The notes under the pieces: generated by a model
Databases searched by the model: none
What the model saw: the letters and a program-made list of their open reading frames with translations, nothing else
Told to the model about the DNA's origin: nothing
Translations under genes and position numbers: made by a program
Shown: positions 17,965-25,803 of the stretch, piece by piece
Layout: every line of letters starts with the position of its first letter
Numbering within the stretch: position 1 is the first letter of the stretch
Source of the DNA: JAIRVZ01 sp031553755
GTDB taxonomy: Bacteria; Bacteroidota; Bacteroidia; Bacteroidales; Azobacteroidaceae
DNA: 34,134 nt
Assembly: GCA_031553755.1 (NCBI GenBank)
Contig: JAVBKZ010000064.1
Coordinates: 1 to 34,134, forward strand
Reading direction: 5' to 3'

Positions 17965-19089
17965 ATGGTTTCTTCTAAAGTTTATTTTACGGATTTTTCT
18001 ACAACTCCCAACCGGAATATTTTTAAAAAATTGAGTTTGCTTTTGCAACGCGCGGGTATGCAGGAAATAGATTTCAATAAAAAATTTGTCGCCATTAAGA
18101 TTCATTTCGGAGAACCGGGAAACATGGCTTATCTTCGTCCGAATTTTGCTTATAGAGTCGTGAAAGATATTAAGAAATTAGGCGGAAAACCGTTTTTAAC
18201 TGATAGTAATACACTTTATAGCGGTCGGCGTTCGAATGCTTTAGACCACTTGGATTCGGCCTACGAAAATGGTTTTTCTCCTTTTTCCATAGGTTGCCAT
18301 GTGATTATCGCTGATGGATTGAATGGAATGGATTTCAGGGAAATAGAAATTAACGGGAAATATTGCAAAACTGCCAAAATAGGAACCGCGATTGCCGATG
18401 CCGATGTGATTATTTCTATGAATCATTTCAAAGGACACGAACAAACCGGATTTGGAGGAGCGTTGAAAAATTTAGGAATGGGCGCGGGAGCAGTGCCTGG
18501 AAAAATGGAAATGCATTCATCTTCGATTCCGTTTATTGAGACGGAAAACTGTACAGGATGTTCGTTGTGTGTAAAATCATGTCGCCATACCGCGGTTACA
18601 CTTGACGCGAACAGAAAGGCCGTTATTGATAAATTGGTTTGTGTAGGATGCGGACAATGCATCGCTGTTTGTCAGTTCGACGCGGCTCAACCCGATTGGT
18701 CGAGTTCGCCCGATGAATTATGTTATAAAATAGCCGAATATACACAAGCGGTCATTAAAGACAAGTCTCATTTTCATATCAATTTTATCATAGATGTTTC
18801 GCCCGATTGCGATTGTTGGGGATATAGTGATGTTCCGATTGTTCCGAATATCGGAATATTAGCGTCATTCGATCCGGTTGCACTCGATCAGGCATCCGTC
18901 GATTTAGTCAATAAAGCGCCAATAATGAAAGGCAGCCGTTTAGCTGAAAAAGTAGGAGAACATCAATGTGAACATTGTGAGGACGACCGTTTCCATACTA
19001 CACATCCTCATACCGATTGGAAATATACTTTGCGACATGCCGAAGAAATTGGTATTGGAACAAGGTCGTATGAGTTGATTACGGTGTGA
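17965..19089 (+). CDS. DUF362 protein with two 4Fe-4S clusters
   Basis: A 374-residue soluble iron-sulfur protein. The N-terminal DUF362 domain (about 1-190) contains IKIHFGEPGN and MNHFKGHEQTGFGGALKNL, typical of the family. A ferredoxin-type insert follows, with CTGCSLCVKSC (Cys 196, 199, 202, 206) and CVGCGQCIAVC (Cys 226, 229, 232, 236), enough for two 4Fe-4S clusters. The C-terminal part resumes DUF362 sequence (GILASFDPVALDQASVDLV) and ends in a His/Cys-rich stretch (HQCEHCEDDRFHTTHPH) that might bind another metal. The biochemical role of DUF362 proteins is not settled; electron transfer is inferred from the clusters. kdsA follows 64 bp downstream on the same strand. Confidence 0.92.
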   Translation: MVSSKVYFTDFSTTPNRNIFKKLSLLLQRAGMQEIDFNKKFVAIKIHFGEPGNMAYLRPNFAYRVVKDIKKLGGKPFLTDSNTLYSGRRSNALDHLDSAYENGFSPFSIGCHVIIADGLNGMDFREIEINGKYCKTAKIGTAIADADVIISMNHFKGHEQTGFGGALKNLGMGAGAVPGKMEMHSSSIPFIETENCTGCSLCVKSCRHTAVTLDANRKAVIDKLVCVGCGQCIAVCQFDAAQPDWSSSPDELCYKIAEYTQAVIKDKSHFHINFIIDVSPDCDCWGYSDVPIVPNIGILASFDPVALDQASVDLVNKAPIMKGSRLAEKVGEHQCEHCEDDRFHTTHPHTDWKYTLRHAEEIGIGTRSYELITV

Positions 19090-19153
19090 GATAAGTGTGT
19101 TTAACGTTTAAATAACGTCGATTCAACAAATAAAATTAAGAAAATAAATAAAA

Positions 19154-19954
19154 ATGATAGTAGAACAATTAACTAACAAAAACGCTTTTTTCCTTTTGGC
19201 AGGCCCTTGCGTTATCGAAGGAGAAGAAATGGCATTGAAAATCGCGGAAAAAATAATCCATATTACGGATAAATTAGGAATTCCTTATGTATTTAAAGGT
19301 TCATACAGGAAAGCGAACCGCTCTAAAATAGATTCTTTTACCGGTATTGGAGACGAAAAAGCGTTGAAAATTTTAAGGAAAGTGAATGAAACGTTTGGAA
19401 TACCAACTGTGACGGATATTCATGAAGTACATGAAGCGGTTTTAGCTGCCGAATATGTCGATGTGTTACAAATTCCTGCGTTCCTTTGTCGTCAGACAGA
19501 ATTGTTGGTAGCTGCCGCGGAAACCGGAAAAATTGTCAACATAAAGAAAGGACAATTCCTTTCTCCGGGAGCCATGCAATTTGCCGCTCAAAAGGTTGTG
19601 GATTCCGGAAACAACAATGTGATGCTTACCGAACGGGGAACGACTTTCGGATATACTGATCTGATAATTGATTACAGAGGTATTCCCGAAATGAAAACTT
19701 TTGGTTTTCCTGTAGTGATGGATGTCACTCATTCTCTTCAACAACCGAATCAAACAACCGGAGTTACCGGAGGTTTGCCCCAATTGATAGAAACAGTCGC
19801 GAAAGCCGCTGTAGCGGTAGGTGTTGACGGATTATTTATAGAAACTCATCCCAATCCGAAAGAAGCTAAGTCGGATGGCGCGAATATGTTGCAATTAGAT
19901 TCGTTAGAGCCGTTGTTGGTAAAATTAATGAGAGTTAGAGAAGCGGTTTCATAA
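19154..19954 (+). CDS. kdsA: 3-deoxy-8-phosphooctulonate synthase
   Basis: Condenses phosphoenolpyruvate with arabinose 5-phosphate to give Kdo 8-phosphate, the committed step to the Kdo sugar of the LPS inner core. The 266-residue length is standard. Motifs: LAGPCVIEG near the N-terminus, FKGSYRKANRSK (phosphate binding), IPAFLCRQTELL, NIKKGQFLSPGAM, ERGTTFGY, VMDVTHSLQQP and the ETHPNPKEAKSDGAN loop. The Cys in AGPC and a Cys in AFLCRQ are seen, but metal dependence was not decided from sequence. LPS is also the anchor for T9SS cargo, which links this gene loosely to the por cluster. Confidence 0.98.
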   Translation: MIVEQLTNKNAFFLLAGPCVIEGEEMALKIAEKIIHITDKLGIPYVFKGSYRKANRSKIDSFTGIGDEKALKILRKVNETFGIPTVTDIHEVHEAVLAAEYVDVLQIPAFLCRQTELLVAAAETGKIVNIKKGQFLSPGAMQFAAQKVVDSGNNNVMLTERGTTFGYTDLIIDYRGIPEMKTFGFPVVMDVTHSLQQPNQTTGVTGGLPQLIETVAKAAVAVGVDGLFIETHPNPKEAKSDGANMLQLDSLEPLLVKLMRVREAVS

Positions 19955-20049
19955 ATTTAAGAATTAGAAATTAAGAGTGAAAGTGTTTAATGAAAATTTT
20001 TTAGCATAAATTATTTTATAAATCGGTGTAAATCCGTAAAATCCGTGTT

Positions 20050-20076
20050 ATCAGTGTGCTAATAATACTTTTTAGA
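20050..20076. repeat. short degenerate repeat, copy 2
   Basis: Matches 24 of 27 aligned positions with 15047-15072. It lies 24 bp upstream of the DUF4922 gene start, inside the kdsA-DUF4922 gap, so it could be part of that gene's upstream region or just a worn dispersed repeat. Confidence 0.4.
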
Positions 20077-20099
20077 CAGACTTGCTCACTATTTACCAA

Positions 20100-20966
20100 A
20101 TGTTATCTATGCAAAATAAAATTTTAAAATTATTTGAAGATCAATTGATTTTATGGCCGTTAGCTAAAGAAAATTATAAATCTTTAAGTCGGGTAAAAAC
20201 GCGGGAAATCGCGTTCGATGATTTTGAAGTTATTATACAATTCAATCCCGAAAGAGTGAGATCTGTTGCGGCAACTCCTAAAATGAGTGAGGATTTACCC
20301 AAATCTTGTTTCTTGTGTAAAGGAAATTTGCCTGAGGAGCAACAAGGGATTCCTTTTGGAGAAGATTTTACCATTTTATGCAATCCTTTTCCTGTGTTTT
20401 CAAAGCATTTAACTATTGCTTCGAATAAACATATTCCTCAATTGATAAAAAATAATTTTGAAACATTGCTTCAGTTGGCTCAAAACCTTCCTGATTTTGC
20501 TGTCTTTTACAATGGTCCGCAATGTGGAGCTTCGGCTCCGGAACATCTTCATTTTCAAGCCGGATTGAAAACAGAAATACCTTTGTATAATGATTTCATA
20601 TTTCTGAAAAAAAATATGAAATCTATTGATAATAATCTTTTCAAAATAAACGATGAATTAAGAACATTTTTTGTTTTGGAAAGCGATGATTTAATGAAAT
20701 TATCAGATATTTTTTATCAACGTTACCCGCGGGAACCTCTTCTGAATATTTTAGTTTGGTATGAAAACGATCGATGGACGTGCTGTGTTTTCGAACGTAA
20801 ACAACATCGTCCCAAGCAATATTTCGCGGAAGGGGAAAGCCAAATATTGGTTAGTCCGGCCACCGTTGAAATGGCAGGATTAATTATAACTCCACGTTTA
20901 ACCGATTTTGAAAAAATAACGAAAGCCGATTTAATAGATATTTTTGGTCAGGTTGTTGTGATGTGA
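20100..20966 (+). CDS. DUF4922 protein, HIT/GalT-like
   Basis: A cytoplasmic protein of about 288 residues in the DUF4922 family common in Bacteroidetes. Near the middle, GASAPEHLHFQ carries an H-x-H-x-Q motif (His 149, His 151, Gln 153). It matches the active-site strand of the HIT/galactose-1-phosphate uridylyltransferase superfamily, in which the second His is the nucleotide-accepting nucleophile. A CFLC pair (Cys 70, Cys 73) may bind zinc, as in GalT and ATP adenylyltransferase relatives. A nucleotidyl-transfer or phosphorolysis activity, perhaps on a sugar-nucleotide, is inferred; the substrate is unknown. The frame is open from a TTG at 20082; the ATG at 20100 is preferred, with a second ATG at 20109 possible. 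Confidence 0.8.
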   Translation: MLSMQNKILKLFEDQLILWPLAKENYKSLSRVKTREIAFDDFEVIIQFNPERVRSVAATPKMSEDLPKSCFLCKGNLPEEQQGIPFGEDFTILCNPFPVFSKHLTIASNKHIPQLIKNNFETLLQLAQNLPDFAVFYNGPQCGASAPEHLHFQAGLKTEIPLYNDFIFLKKNMKSIDNNLFKINDELRTFFVLESDDLMKLSDIFYQRYPREPLLNILVWYENDRWTCCVFERKQHRPKQYFAEGESQILVSPATVEMAGLIITPRLTDFEKITKADLIDIFGQVVVM

Positions 20967-21055
20967 ATAATAGAAGTATTCTCAGGCAAGCTTTTTTTCT
21001 TTTTCTGTCATTGTGTTTTAAAATAACATGCCGCTTACTGTAAAGTTTACGGATT

Positions 21056-21358
21056 TTATGGGAATAAATGCCTGATTGCCATTATTGGATGGTAGAGCAG
21101 CATTCTCGGACCCGAAAATCGCATGACTTCCCTGATTTTAGCTCTCATTTCAGGTTTATAACAATGAACCGGACAAAGTTTGCACATTGGTTTCTTTTCT
21201 CCGAAAGAACATTGAGATAACCTAATATGGGCATATTCCAATAATTCCCCGCAAGAAGAACACAATTCAGCGTTTCCTTCTTTCTTCCGGCAGTAGAGGC
21301 GAATCATCTGTTCTACTGTGTTTTGTTCTTGTTGAATACGATTATCCACGACTTGCAC
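21056..21358 (-). CDS. YgbA-like Cys-rich protein (NO-stimulated family)
   Basis: A 100-residue protein of the 'nitrous oxide-stimulated promoter' family, of which E. coli YgbA is the known example. Seven cysteines are arranged as Cys 23, CSSC (33-36), Cys 50, CKLC (59-62) and Cys 66 (in VHCYKPE). The strongly conserved end is MRAKIREVMRFSGPRMLLYHP. The pattern suggests a metal or iron-sulfur site. E. coli ygbA belongs to the NsrR nitric-oxide regulon; whether that holds here is not shown. It is convergent with the DUF4922 gene (89 bp gap) and stands alone. Upstream is a 578 bp gap holding repeat copy C. Confidence 0.88.
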   Translation of the reverse strand: MQVVDNRIQQEQNTVEQMIRLYCRKKEGNAELCSSCGELLEYAHIRLSQCSFGEKKPMCKLCPVHCYKPEMRAKIREVMRFSGPRMLLYHPIMAIRHLFP

Positions 21359-21551
21359 AATTATAAAATACCTTGTGAATTATTCTAATTTCCTTCAAAA
21401 TTACAGATTAATTGTGAGAAAACATACAATTTTGACTTAATGCATCTTTTCTTATAATATCTTCAAAGAACTCTTCAACCGTCATAAATTTTACCGCCGT
21501 TGCATTTCTATTTCATTTTGTTGGTATAATAACAATCATTTATTTAATAAA

Positions 21552-21704
21552 ATGATTATCCGTTATACTGCCTAATCGCTCTGTCATCCCGCACTTGATG
21601 CGGGATCTTTTACAATCATTGCTGATTATCAATAGATTGCGGGTCAAGCCCGCAATGACAAATTAGGCTTTCAATTTATTTAGGTAAAATAACGGATACT
21701 CATT
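21552..21704. repeat. MITE-like palindromic element, copy C (inverted)
   Basis: A 153 bp element in the opposite orientation to copies A and B. The ends ATGATTATCCGTTAT (21552-21566) and ATAACGGATACTCAT (21690-21704) pair with one mismatch. The internal hairpins of copy B are both present, with the same stems and the same CTTGA/TCAAG loops in reverse order. Apart from a handful of single-base changes it equals copy B, so the two are recent copies or kept alike by gene conversion. It lies upstream of the ygbA-like gene and downstream of the terminator after the por-chrA unit. Confidence 0.9.
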
Positions 21705-21730
21705 TTTAATAATATCGACCCTATGTATTT

Positions 21731-21759
21731 AAAAAAGAAAAGGCTGTCTCACGACAACC
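21731..21759 (-). terminator. intrinsic terminator after chrA, leftward
   Basis: On the minus strand, GGTTGTC (21753-21759) and GACAGCC (21742-21748) pair over seven bases (one G-U) around a GTGA tetraloop of the GNRA type, followed by TTTTCTTTTTT. It is about 180 bp past the second chrA stop and is the first good terminator downstream of the whole por-chrA unit. Confidence 0.7.
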
Positions 21760-21936
21760 ACAATCTTAATTTAACCTTAAATCTAATACCATGAAAAACA
21801 CAGTACAAAGGTAAATGATTTTATGTTATAAAACATAGTTTATTAACATATATTTTAAAATATAACATATTTTAACATAAAATAAACTTTGAGAAATTCA
21901 ATTTAGAATTACAAAATAAACATATCTTATTGGTTA

Positions 21937-22461
21937 TCAATAGATAACGATTCCTACTATTCCAGCTAAGAAAATCATCAAAATCGGATGTAATTTAAAG
22001 AACATTGTCGCGATAAAAGCAATCGCGAAAATTATTAGACTTTTATAATCTGTAAAATTTTCATTATTCATTAATAATAGGGCGGCTGAAGCGATTAGCC
22101 CGACTGTAGCCGGACGCAATCCTTTGAACGCGTCATTTACATATTTATTATTCCTGAATTTTTTATATATTTTGGCGATACTTAATACAATAATGAAAGA
22201 TGGTAAACAAACCGCGATTGTAGCAATGATTGAGCCAAAAATATTATTTGTCACGGTATAACCGATGTATGTAGCGCTATTGATTCCGATCGGGCCGGGT
22301 GTCATTTGGGAAATAGCTACGATGTCTGTAAATTCCTGATGCGAAATCCATCCATGATTGGTTACAACTTCATCGTGTATCAAGGATAACATGGCATAAC
22401 CTCCACCGAAACCGAAAAGTCCGATTTTGAAATATGTGATGAAGAGTTGAAGGTAGAGCAT
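21937..22461 (-). CDS. chrA: chromate transporter, short-chain CHR subunit 2
   Basis: A 174-residue membrane protein with a single CHR domain and about five to six hydrophobic segments. The family motif FGFGGGYAMLSLI is near the N-terminus, followed by WISHQEFTDIVAISQMTPGPIGIN. Short-chain CHR proteins work as pairs of unlike halves that together equal one long ChrA, exporting chromate or a related oxyanion by an antiport-like mechanism. Its partner is the 180-residue gene upstream; the two align along their length. The halves have MTPGPIGIN versus SVPGILAVN at the same place, the usual difference between N-type and C-type halves. The 55 bp between them is filled with short tandem repeats. 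Confidence 0.92.
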   Translation of the reverse strand: MLYLQLFITYFKIGLFGFGGGYAMLSLIHDEVVTNHGWISHQEFTDIVAISQMTPGPIGINSATYIGYTVTNNIFGSIIATIAVCLPSFIIVLSIAKIYKKFRNNKYVNDAFKGLRPATVGLIASAALLLMNNENFTDYKSLIIFAIAFIATMFFKLHPILMIFLAGIVGIVIY

Positions 22462-22465
22462 GAGG

Positions 22466-22528
22466 GAATTAGGAATTAGGAATTAGAAATCATTATCAGT
22501 TGTCAGCTATCAGTTATCAGTTGTCAGC
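22466..22528. repeat. short tandem repeats between the chrA genes
   Basis: Three units of GAATTAG at 22466-22486 (first two with an added G) are followed by two copies of TATCAGTTGTCAGC (22494-22507 and 22515-22528) with a related CTATCAG unit between. The second copy forms the last codons and stop of the upstream chrA gene (ending ADN), so the repeat has grown into coding sequence. Confidence 0.75.
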
Positions 22529-23059
22529 TTTTTTCAGTTTTCCATAAATTAATCCTCCGGCAGCCGCCATAATGACAATATAGACGGGAGAAACGCCGCA
22601 ATACCAAATCAGGAACGCCGCGAGTACAGGTATAATTATTGTCCTTAAATTGAGTTTTACTTCTTTTGCCGTAGTTATAACGGGAACAACAATTAACGCG
22701 ACTACCGCCGGACGAATCGCCATAAACATCTTTTGTACCCATATATTATTTTCGAATTGCCGGAAAAACATCGCGATCAATAGAATCATTAAAAAAGAAG
22801 GTAATACAGAGCCTAACGCGGCAACTATACTACCTTTACTTTTTTTTATCGTATATCCTGACAAAATGGCAATGTTGACGGCTAATATTCCGGGTACGGA
22901 TTGAGAAACCGCAATCATATCCACAAAGTCGCTTCTCGAAATCCACCGTTTTTTTTCAACTATTTCATGTTGGATAAGCGGAATCATCGCGTAACCTCCG
23001 CCAATAGTGAACGCGCCTATTTTCGCGAATGTGAGGAATATTTCCCAATACAAATTCAT
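22517..23059 (-). CDS. chrA: chromate transporter, short-chain CHR subunit 1
   Basis: A 180-residue single-CHR-domain membrane protein, the upstream half of a short-chain pair. Motif TIGGGYAMIPLI lies near the N-terminus, then WISRSDFVDMIAVSQSVPG, with further hydrophobic helices to the C-terminus. Its ATG (23057-23059) overlaps the porN stop by one base in the form TAATG, which usually means translational coupling. This gene is thus physically the sixth gene of the T9SS unit. The last three residues before the stop are encoded by the intergenic tandem repeat. The transported ion is not certain: CHR proteins in anaerobes may not handle chromate in nature. Confidence 0.92.
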   Translation of the reverse strand: MNLYWEIFLTFAKIGAFTIGGGYAMIPLIQHEIVEKKRWISRSDFVDMIAVSQSVPGILAVNIAILSGYTIKKSKGSIVAALGSVLPSFLMILLIAMFFRQFENNIWVQKMFMAIRPAVVALIVVPVITTAKEVKLNLRTIIIPVLAAFLIWYCGVSPVYIVIMAAAGGLIYGKLKKADN

Positions 23060-24120
23060 TACCGTCTCCTAACACTCTTGGTTGGCGAAGACGAAGCCTT
23101 TTCCGTTGTCGTTTTTTGCGGTTTTGATGCTTTTTCGGTTTTTGTGCCGCTTGAACTTGAGCGTGAAGATTTAGTTGTCGTTGATTTTGAACTTTTATTA
23201 GACTTAGTTGAAGAAGAAGTAACTGTAGCCGTATCTTTGGGTAACCACAATTGCGCTTCAAAAACTTTCAGCTGACTTTCTATGCTATCTTGCGCTTGTT
23301 TTAAGGCTTCTTTTTTATTTCCAACGATTTGGACCAAACTTTTATTCATCATATTCGTCGTCTTAACGATTTCGCCTTTATACATTCGTTTACGGAAATA
23401 ATCATCCATTGTATAAGTCATGGCGTTGTTATAATTGGAAGTCATGATTTTTGATTGCGCCAAATAAGGACGTATTTCATCGTAAGTGAGCCAAAACATC
23501 GGTTCTTTGATTACATCCGAAAATTCATCTTCCTGCTGAACAATCGTAGGAGAAATCGCGATAACAGATGTATTAAACGTTCCGGTAGCTTCATCAAAAT
23601 ACGAAGCTTCTTTTATCAAATATAACAACACTTCTCCGCTTGGAATATCGCTATCATCAATAATATATTCTGTTTTTGTTCCGTTTTTTTGTGTGGTATA
23701 AGTGATTTCGAAACGCTTCAGAATATCTTCAAACGATACCAAATTTTTATCGGTAAATACTTCTCTTCCTTCAAGATATTTATATCCTTTGATTTTATCC
23801 TGAGCCATCAATTTGAAAAGAAGAGTAAACAAATTCATCCTGTCACCAACGGGATAGGTAGGATAATACAACGCGGCATTGTCGTCTTTCGTAACATCTA
23901 TCCAACGGTAAACTTCACGGAGCCAGGGAACAGTGCCTACATCTTGTGTTTGTTCCTGATTTTTCGCTTCCGCCCTGACGCTGAGAGACGGCAAGCCGGA
24001 TTCTTTGTTTTCCGCTTGTTGGCGTGGAGTTCTCCTCTGCGGTGGCGCGGATTGAGATACCGCATCCTGAACATACAACACAGATAAAAACAATGTAATG
24101 ATATAATAAAACGCTTTCAT
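23059..24120 (-). CDS. porN: T9SS periplasmic ring protein PorN/GldN
   Basis: A 353-residue secreted protein that with PorK forms the ring under the outer membrane in the type IX secretion system. A signal peptide covers the first 22 residues or so (FYYIITLFLSVLYVQDAVS). The mature part carries the GldN-type sequence PWLREVYRWIDVTKDDNAALYYP, FTLLFKLMAQDKIKGYKYLEG and FWLTYDEIRPYLAQ. The last 55 residues are almost only Ser, Thr, Lys and Arg and are probably disordered. It starts 24 bp after porM and its stop overlaps the chrA start. Order and spacing match the P. gingivalis por cluster. Confidence 0.95.
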   Translation of the reverse strand: MKAFYYIITLFLSVLYVQDAVSQSAPPQRRTPRQQAENKESGLPSLSVRAEAKNQEQTQDVGTVPWLREVYRWIDVTKDDNAALYYPTYPVGDRMNLFTLLFKLMAQDKIKGYKYLEGREVFTDKNLVSFEDILKRFEITYTTQKNGTKTEYIIDDSDIPSGEVLLYLIKEASYFDEATGTFNTSVIAISPTIVQQEDEFSDVIKEPMFWLTYDEIRPYLAQSKIMTSNYNNAMTYTMDDYFRKRMYKGEIVKTTNMMNKSLVQIVGNKKEALKQAQDSIESQLKVFEAQLWLPKDTATVTSSSTKSNKSSKSTTTKSSRSSSSGTKTEKASKPQKTTTEKASSSPTKSVRRR

Positions 24121-24144
24121 ATTTTATATATAATCAAGATATCT

Positions 24145-25698
24145 TTAATTAATAGTTATATCCATAGTAGACAATTCCCTTTCGATTCCATCAGGGCCTT
24201 TTGCCACGATTTTCCTGATAAGAAACATTTTTCCCCTGTTCATCTGGCGAATCCGTTCCTTTTGGGAAGATGAAAAGTTTTTTCCGCTCGAAAGATCCGA
24301 CATCATTGTTCCCATACTTTCGTCTGTTGTCATCGTTTCAAATTTGACTACGGTAAACGGAATATTCAAAATTCCATCATCAATCGCGGCTTTCAATTCT
24401 GTCATGTTTGCTAAAGCGCTTTTTGACAATTTCCCTTTTTTATATTGAACCACATTTCCTTTATCATCCTTATATTCCAGATACGGAGTCGGATCGGGTA
24501 ATCTTCTGACTCTAAATGTATTTTTTGCCATTTCCTGCGAACGTCCGCCGGTTTGCGCAGTTACAGTAATAATAGCGTCTGTTCCTATTGTATTCGGGCG
24601 GGCGGTCCAAAGTCCGTCTCCTTTGCGAGTAAGTGTTCCATTAGTCATAGATGCCGAAATATTCTGACTTGCGACTCCGGGAACGGCGATGCGGATGTCA
24701 TTGTCAATTCCTGAATATAGTACGTTCATCATAACCGGAGCGACTGTCGCGTTGGGTTCGATTACAAAATATTCGGTCGAGAACGGAAAGTTTTTGATTG
24801 CTCCGTCCACTCCTTTCAATTGTATTTCTCCTTTGACGGTACGTTGCCCGCTTCCTCCGGCTCCTTCTACGAAATGTCCGTTGGAAATTTCTCTTCCATT
24901 CGCGATAATAACCGGACGCAAAGTGGTATCTACCGAAGCGAGTATAATTTCCGCTTCGTAATTACTTCCCCGCATTACCATTTGTGACTTTGGAACCACT
25001 TGCGCTTCCATTTTATTTACCCGGTAATCGCTCACGTCAATATTCTTTAATAAGGTACTCAATACTTCACCTTCCGCATAACGGATATCGTTTTGGAGTT
25101 TAGTAAGAAGTGTAACAGCAGCAGCGACAGGCATTTGGAAGAACATCGATTCTTCCCAAGTTTGTTTGTTCTCCTTCGCTTTTTTAGAAGGCGCCGTACT
25201 CAGATTATTTTCAATGATATGTTTTTTCAAAGAATCGGTAACTAATGAAGTGACATATTCACGATATTCATTGATATTTTTTTTCAGTTTTGTCGCGTCA
25301 TTTTTTCCCGGTTCGAACATCACTTCAAACGCGGCATTTAAATCATCAGGGTGTTTCAAATCCTGAGGGTCTCCTTTATCTCCGTCAGATTTGCGAACTA
25401 TTTTTATTTTGAGGTTTTCGGTATAATTGAATAACGAATCTGATTGGGCTTTAACCTGTCCCGCCAAATCGTACCAAACTTTTGTTTTTTCGGGATTGGT
25501 CTTATGGTAGTCATTCAATTCCGTAAAAATAAGTTCGTTTCGCGTTGTCGAGGATTTGACCGTACGAAGCAAGCTTTCTTCCACCAATTCAAAGCCATCT
25601 AACACTTCGTTTGAAACGTTGAGGGCGAGCATTCCGATGAAAACCAGATACAACAAGTTGATCATCTTTTGCCTTGGTGAATTTGTATTATTTGCCAT
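24145..25698 (-). CDS. porM: T9SS motor protein PorM/GldM
   Basis: A 517-residue inner-membrane protein. One N-terminal membrane helix (MINLLYLVFIGMLALNV, about 12-28) is followed by a long periplasmic part of stacked domains that reaches toward the PorK-PorN ring. The helix associates with the PorL helices to form the rotary proton-driven motor of the T9SS. The end, MGTMMSDLSSGKNFSSSQKERI through GIERELSTMDITIN, is typical of GldM. Length is near the family norm. It follows porL by 105 bp with no clear promoter in the gap. Confidence 0.96.
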   Translation of the reverse strand: MANNTNSPRQKMINLLYLVFIGMLALNVSNEVLDGFELVEESLLRTVKSSTTRNELIFTELNDYHKTNPEKTKVWYDLAGQVKAQSDSLFNYTENLKIKIVRKSDGDKGDPQDLKHPDDLNAAFEVMFEPGKNDATKLKKNINEYREYVTSLVTDSLKKHIIENNLSTAPSKKAKENKQTWEESMFFQMPVAAAVTLLTKLQNDIRYAEGEVLSTLLKNIDVSDYRVNKMEAQVVPKSQMVMRGSNYEAEIILASVDTTLRPVIIANGREISNGHFVEGAGGSGQRTVKGEIQLKGVDGAIKNFPFSTEYFVIEPNATVAPVMMNVLYSGIDNDIRIAVPGVASQNISASMTNGTLTRKGDGLWTARPNTIGTDAIITVTAQTGGRSQEMAKNTFRVRRLPDPTPYLEYKDDKGNVVQYKKGKLSKSALANMTELKAAIDDGILNIPFTVVKFETMTTDESMGTMMSDLSSGKNFSSSQKERIRQMNRGKMFLIRKIVAKGPDGIERELSTMDITIN

Positions 25699-25803
25699 AT
25701 ATAATTTTAATAAAAGAATGAAGTAAAAGAAAGAAATGAATATTTACTTTTCATCGCTTCGTTGTTTTCATTTCTTTAATTATTTTCATTTATTAATTTT
25801 ATC

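Larger units (their letters stand above)
21359..21936. other. 578 bp gap with repeat C and a terminator
   Basis: No gene is seen apart from a possible 7-codon frame (21791-21814, plus strand, MKNTVQR). The gap holds repeat copy C (21552-21704), a strong leftward terminator (21731-21759), and a very AT-rich stretch at 21815-21890 with a perfect 16 bp palindrome TATATTTTAAAATATA at 21849-21864. That palindrome is flanked by inverted TTTATGTTA/TAACATAAA. Confidence 0.6.

Noticed and set aside
17803..18105. Minus-strand frame of 100 codons between speA and DUF362
   Set aside because: It overlaps the well-supported start of the DUF362 gene and reads as low-complexity translation of AT-rich DNA.
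22901..23275. Plus-strand frame of 124 codons opposite chrA and porN
   Set aside because: It is the reverse of the Ser/Thr/Lys-rich tail of PorN and of the chrA start, both of which are clear genes.
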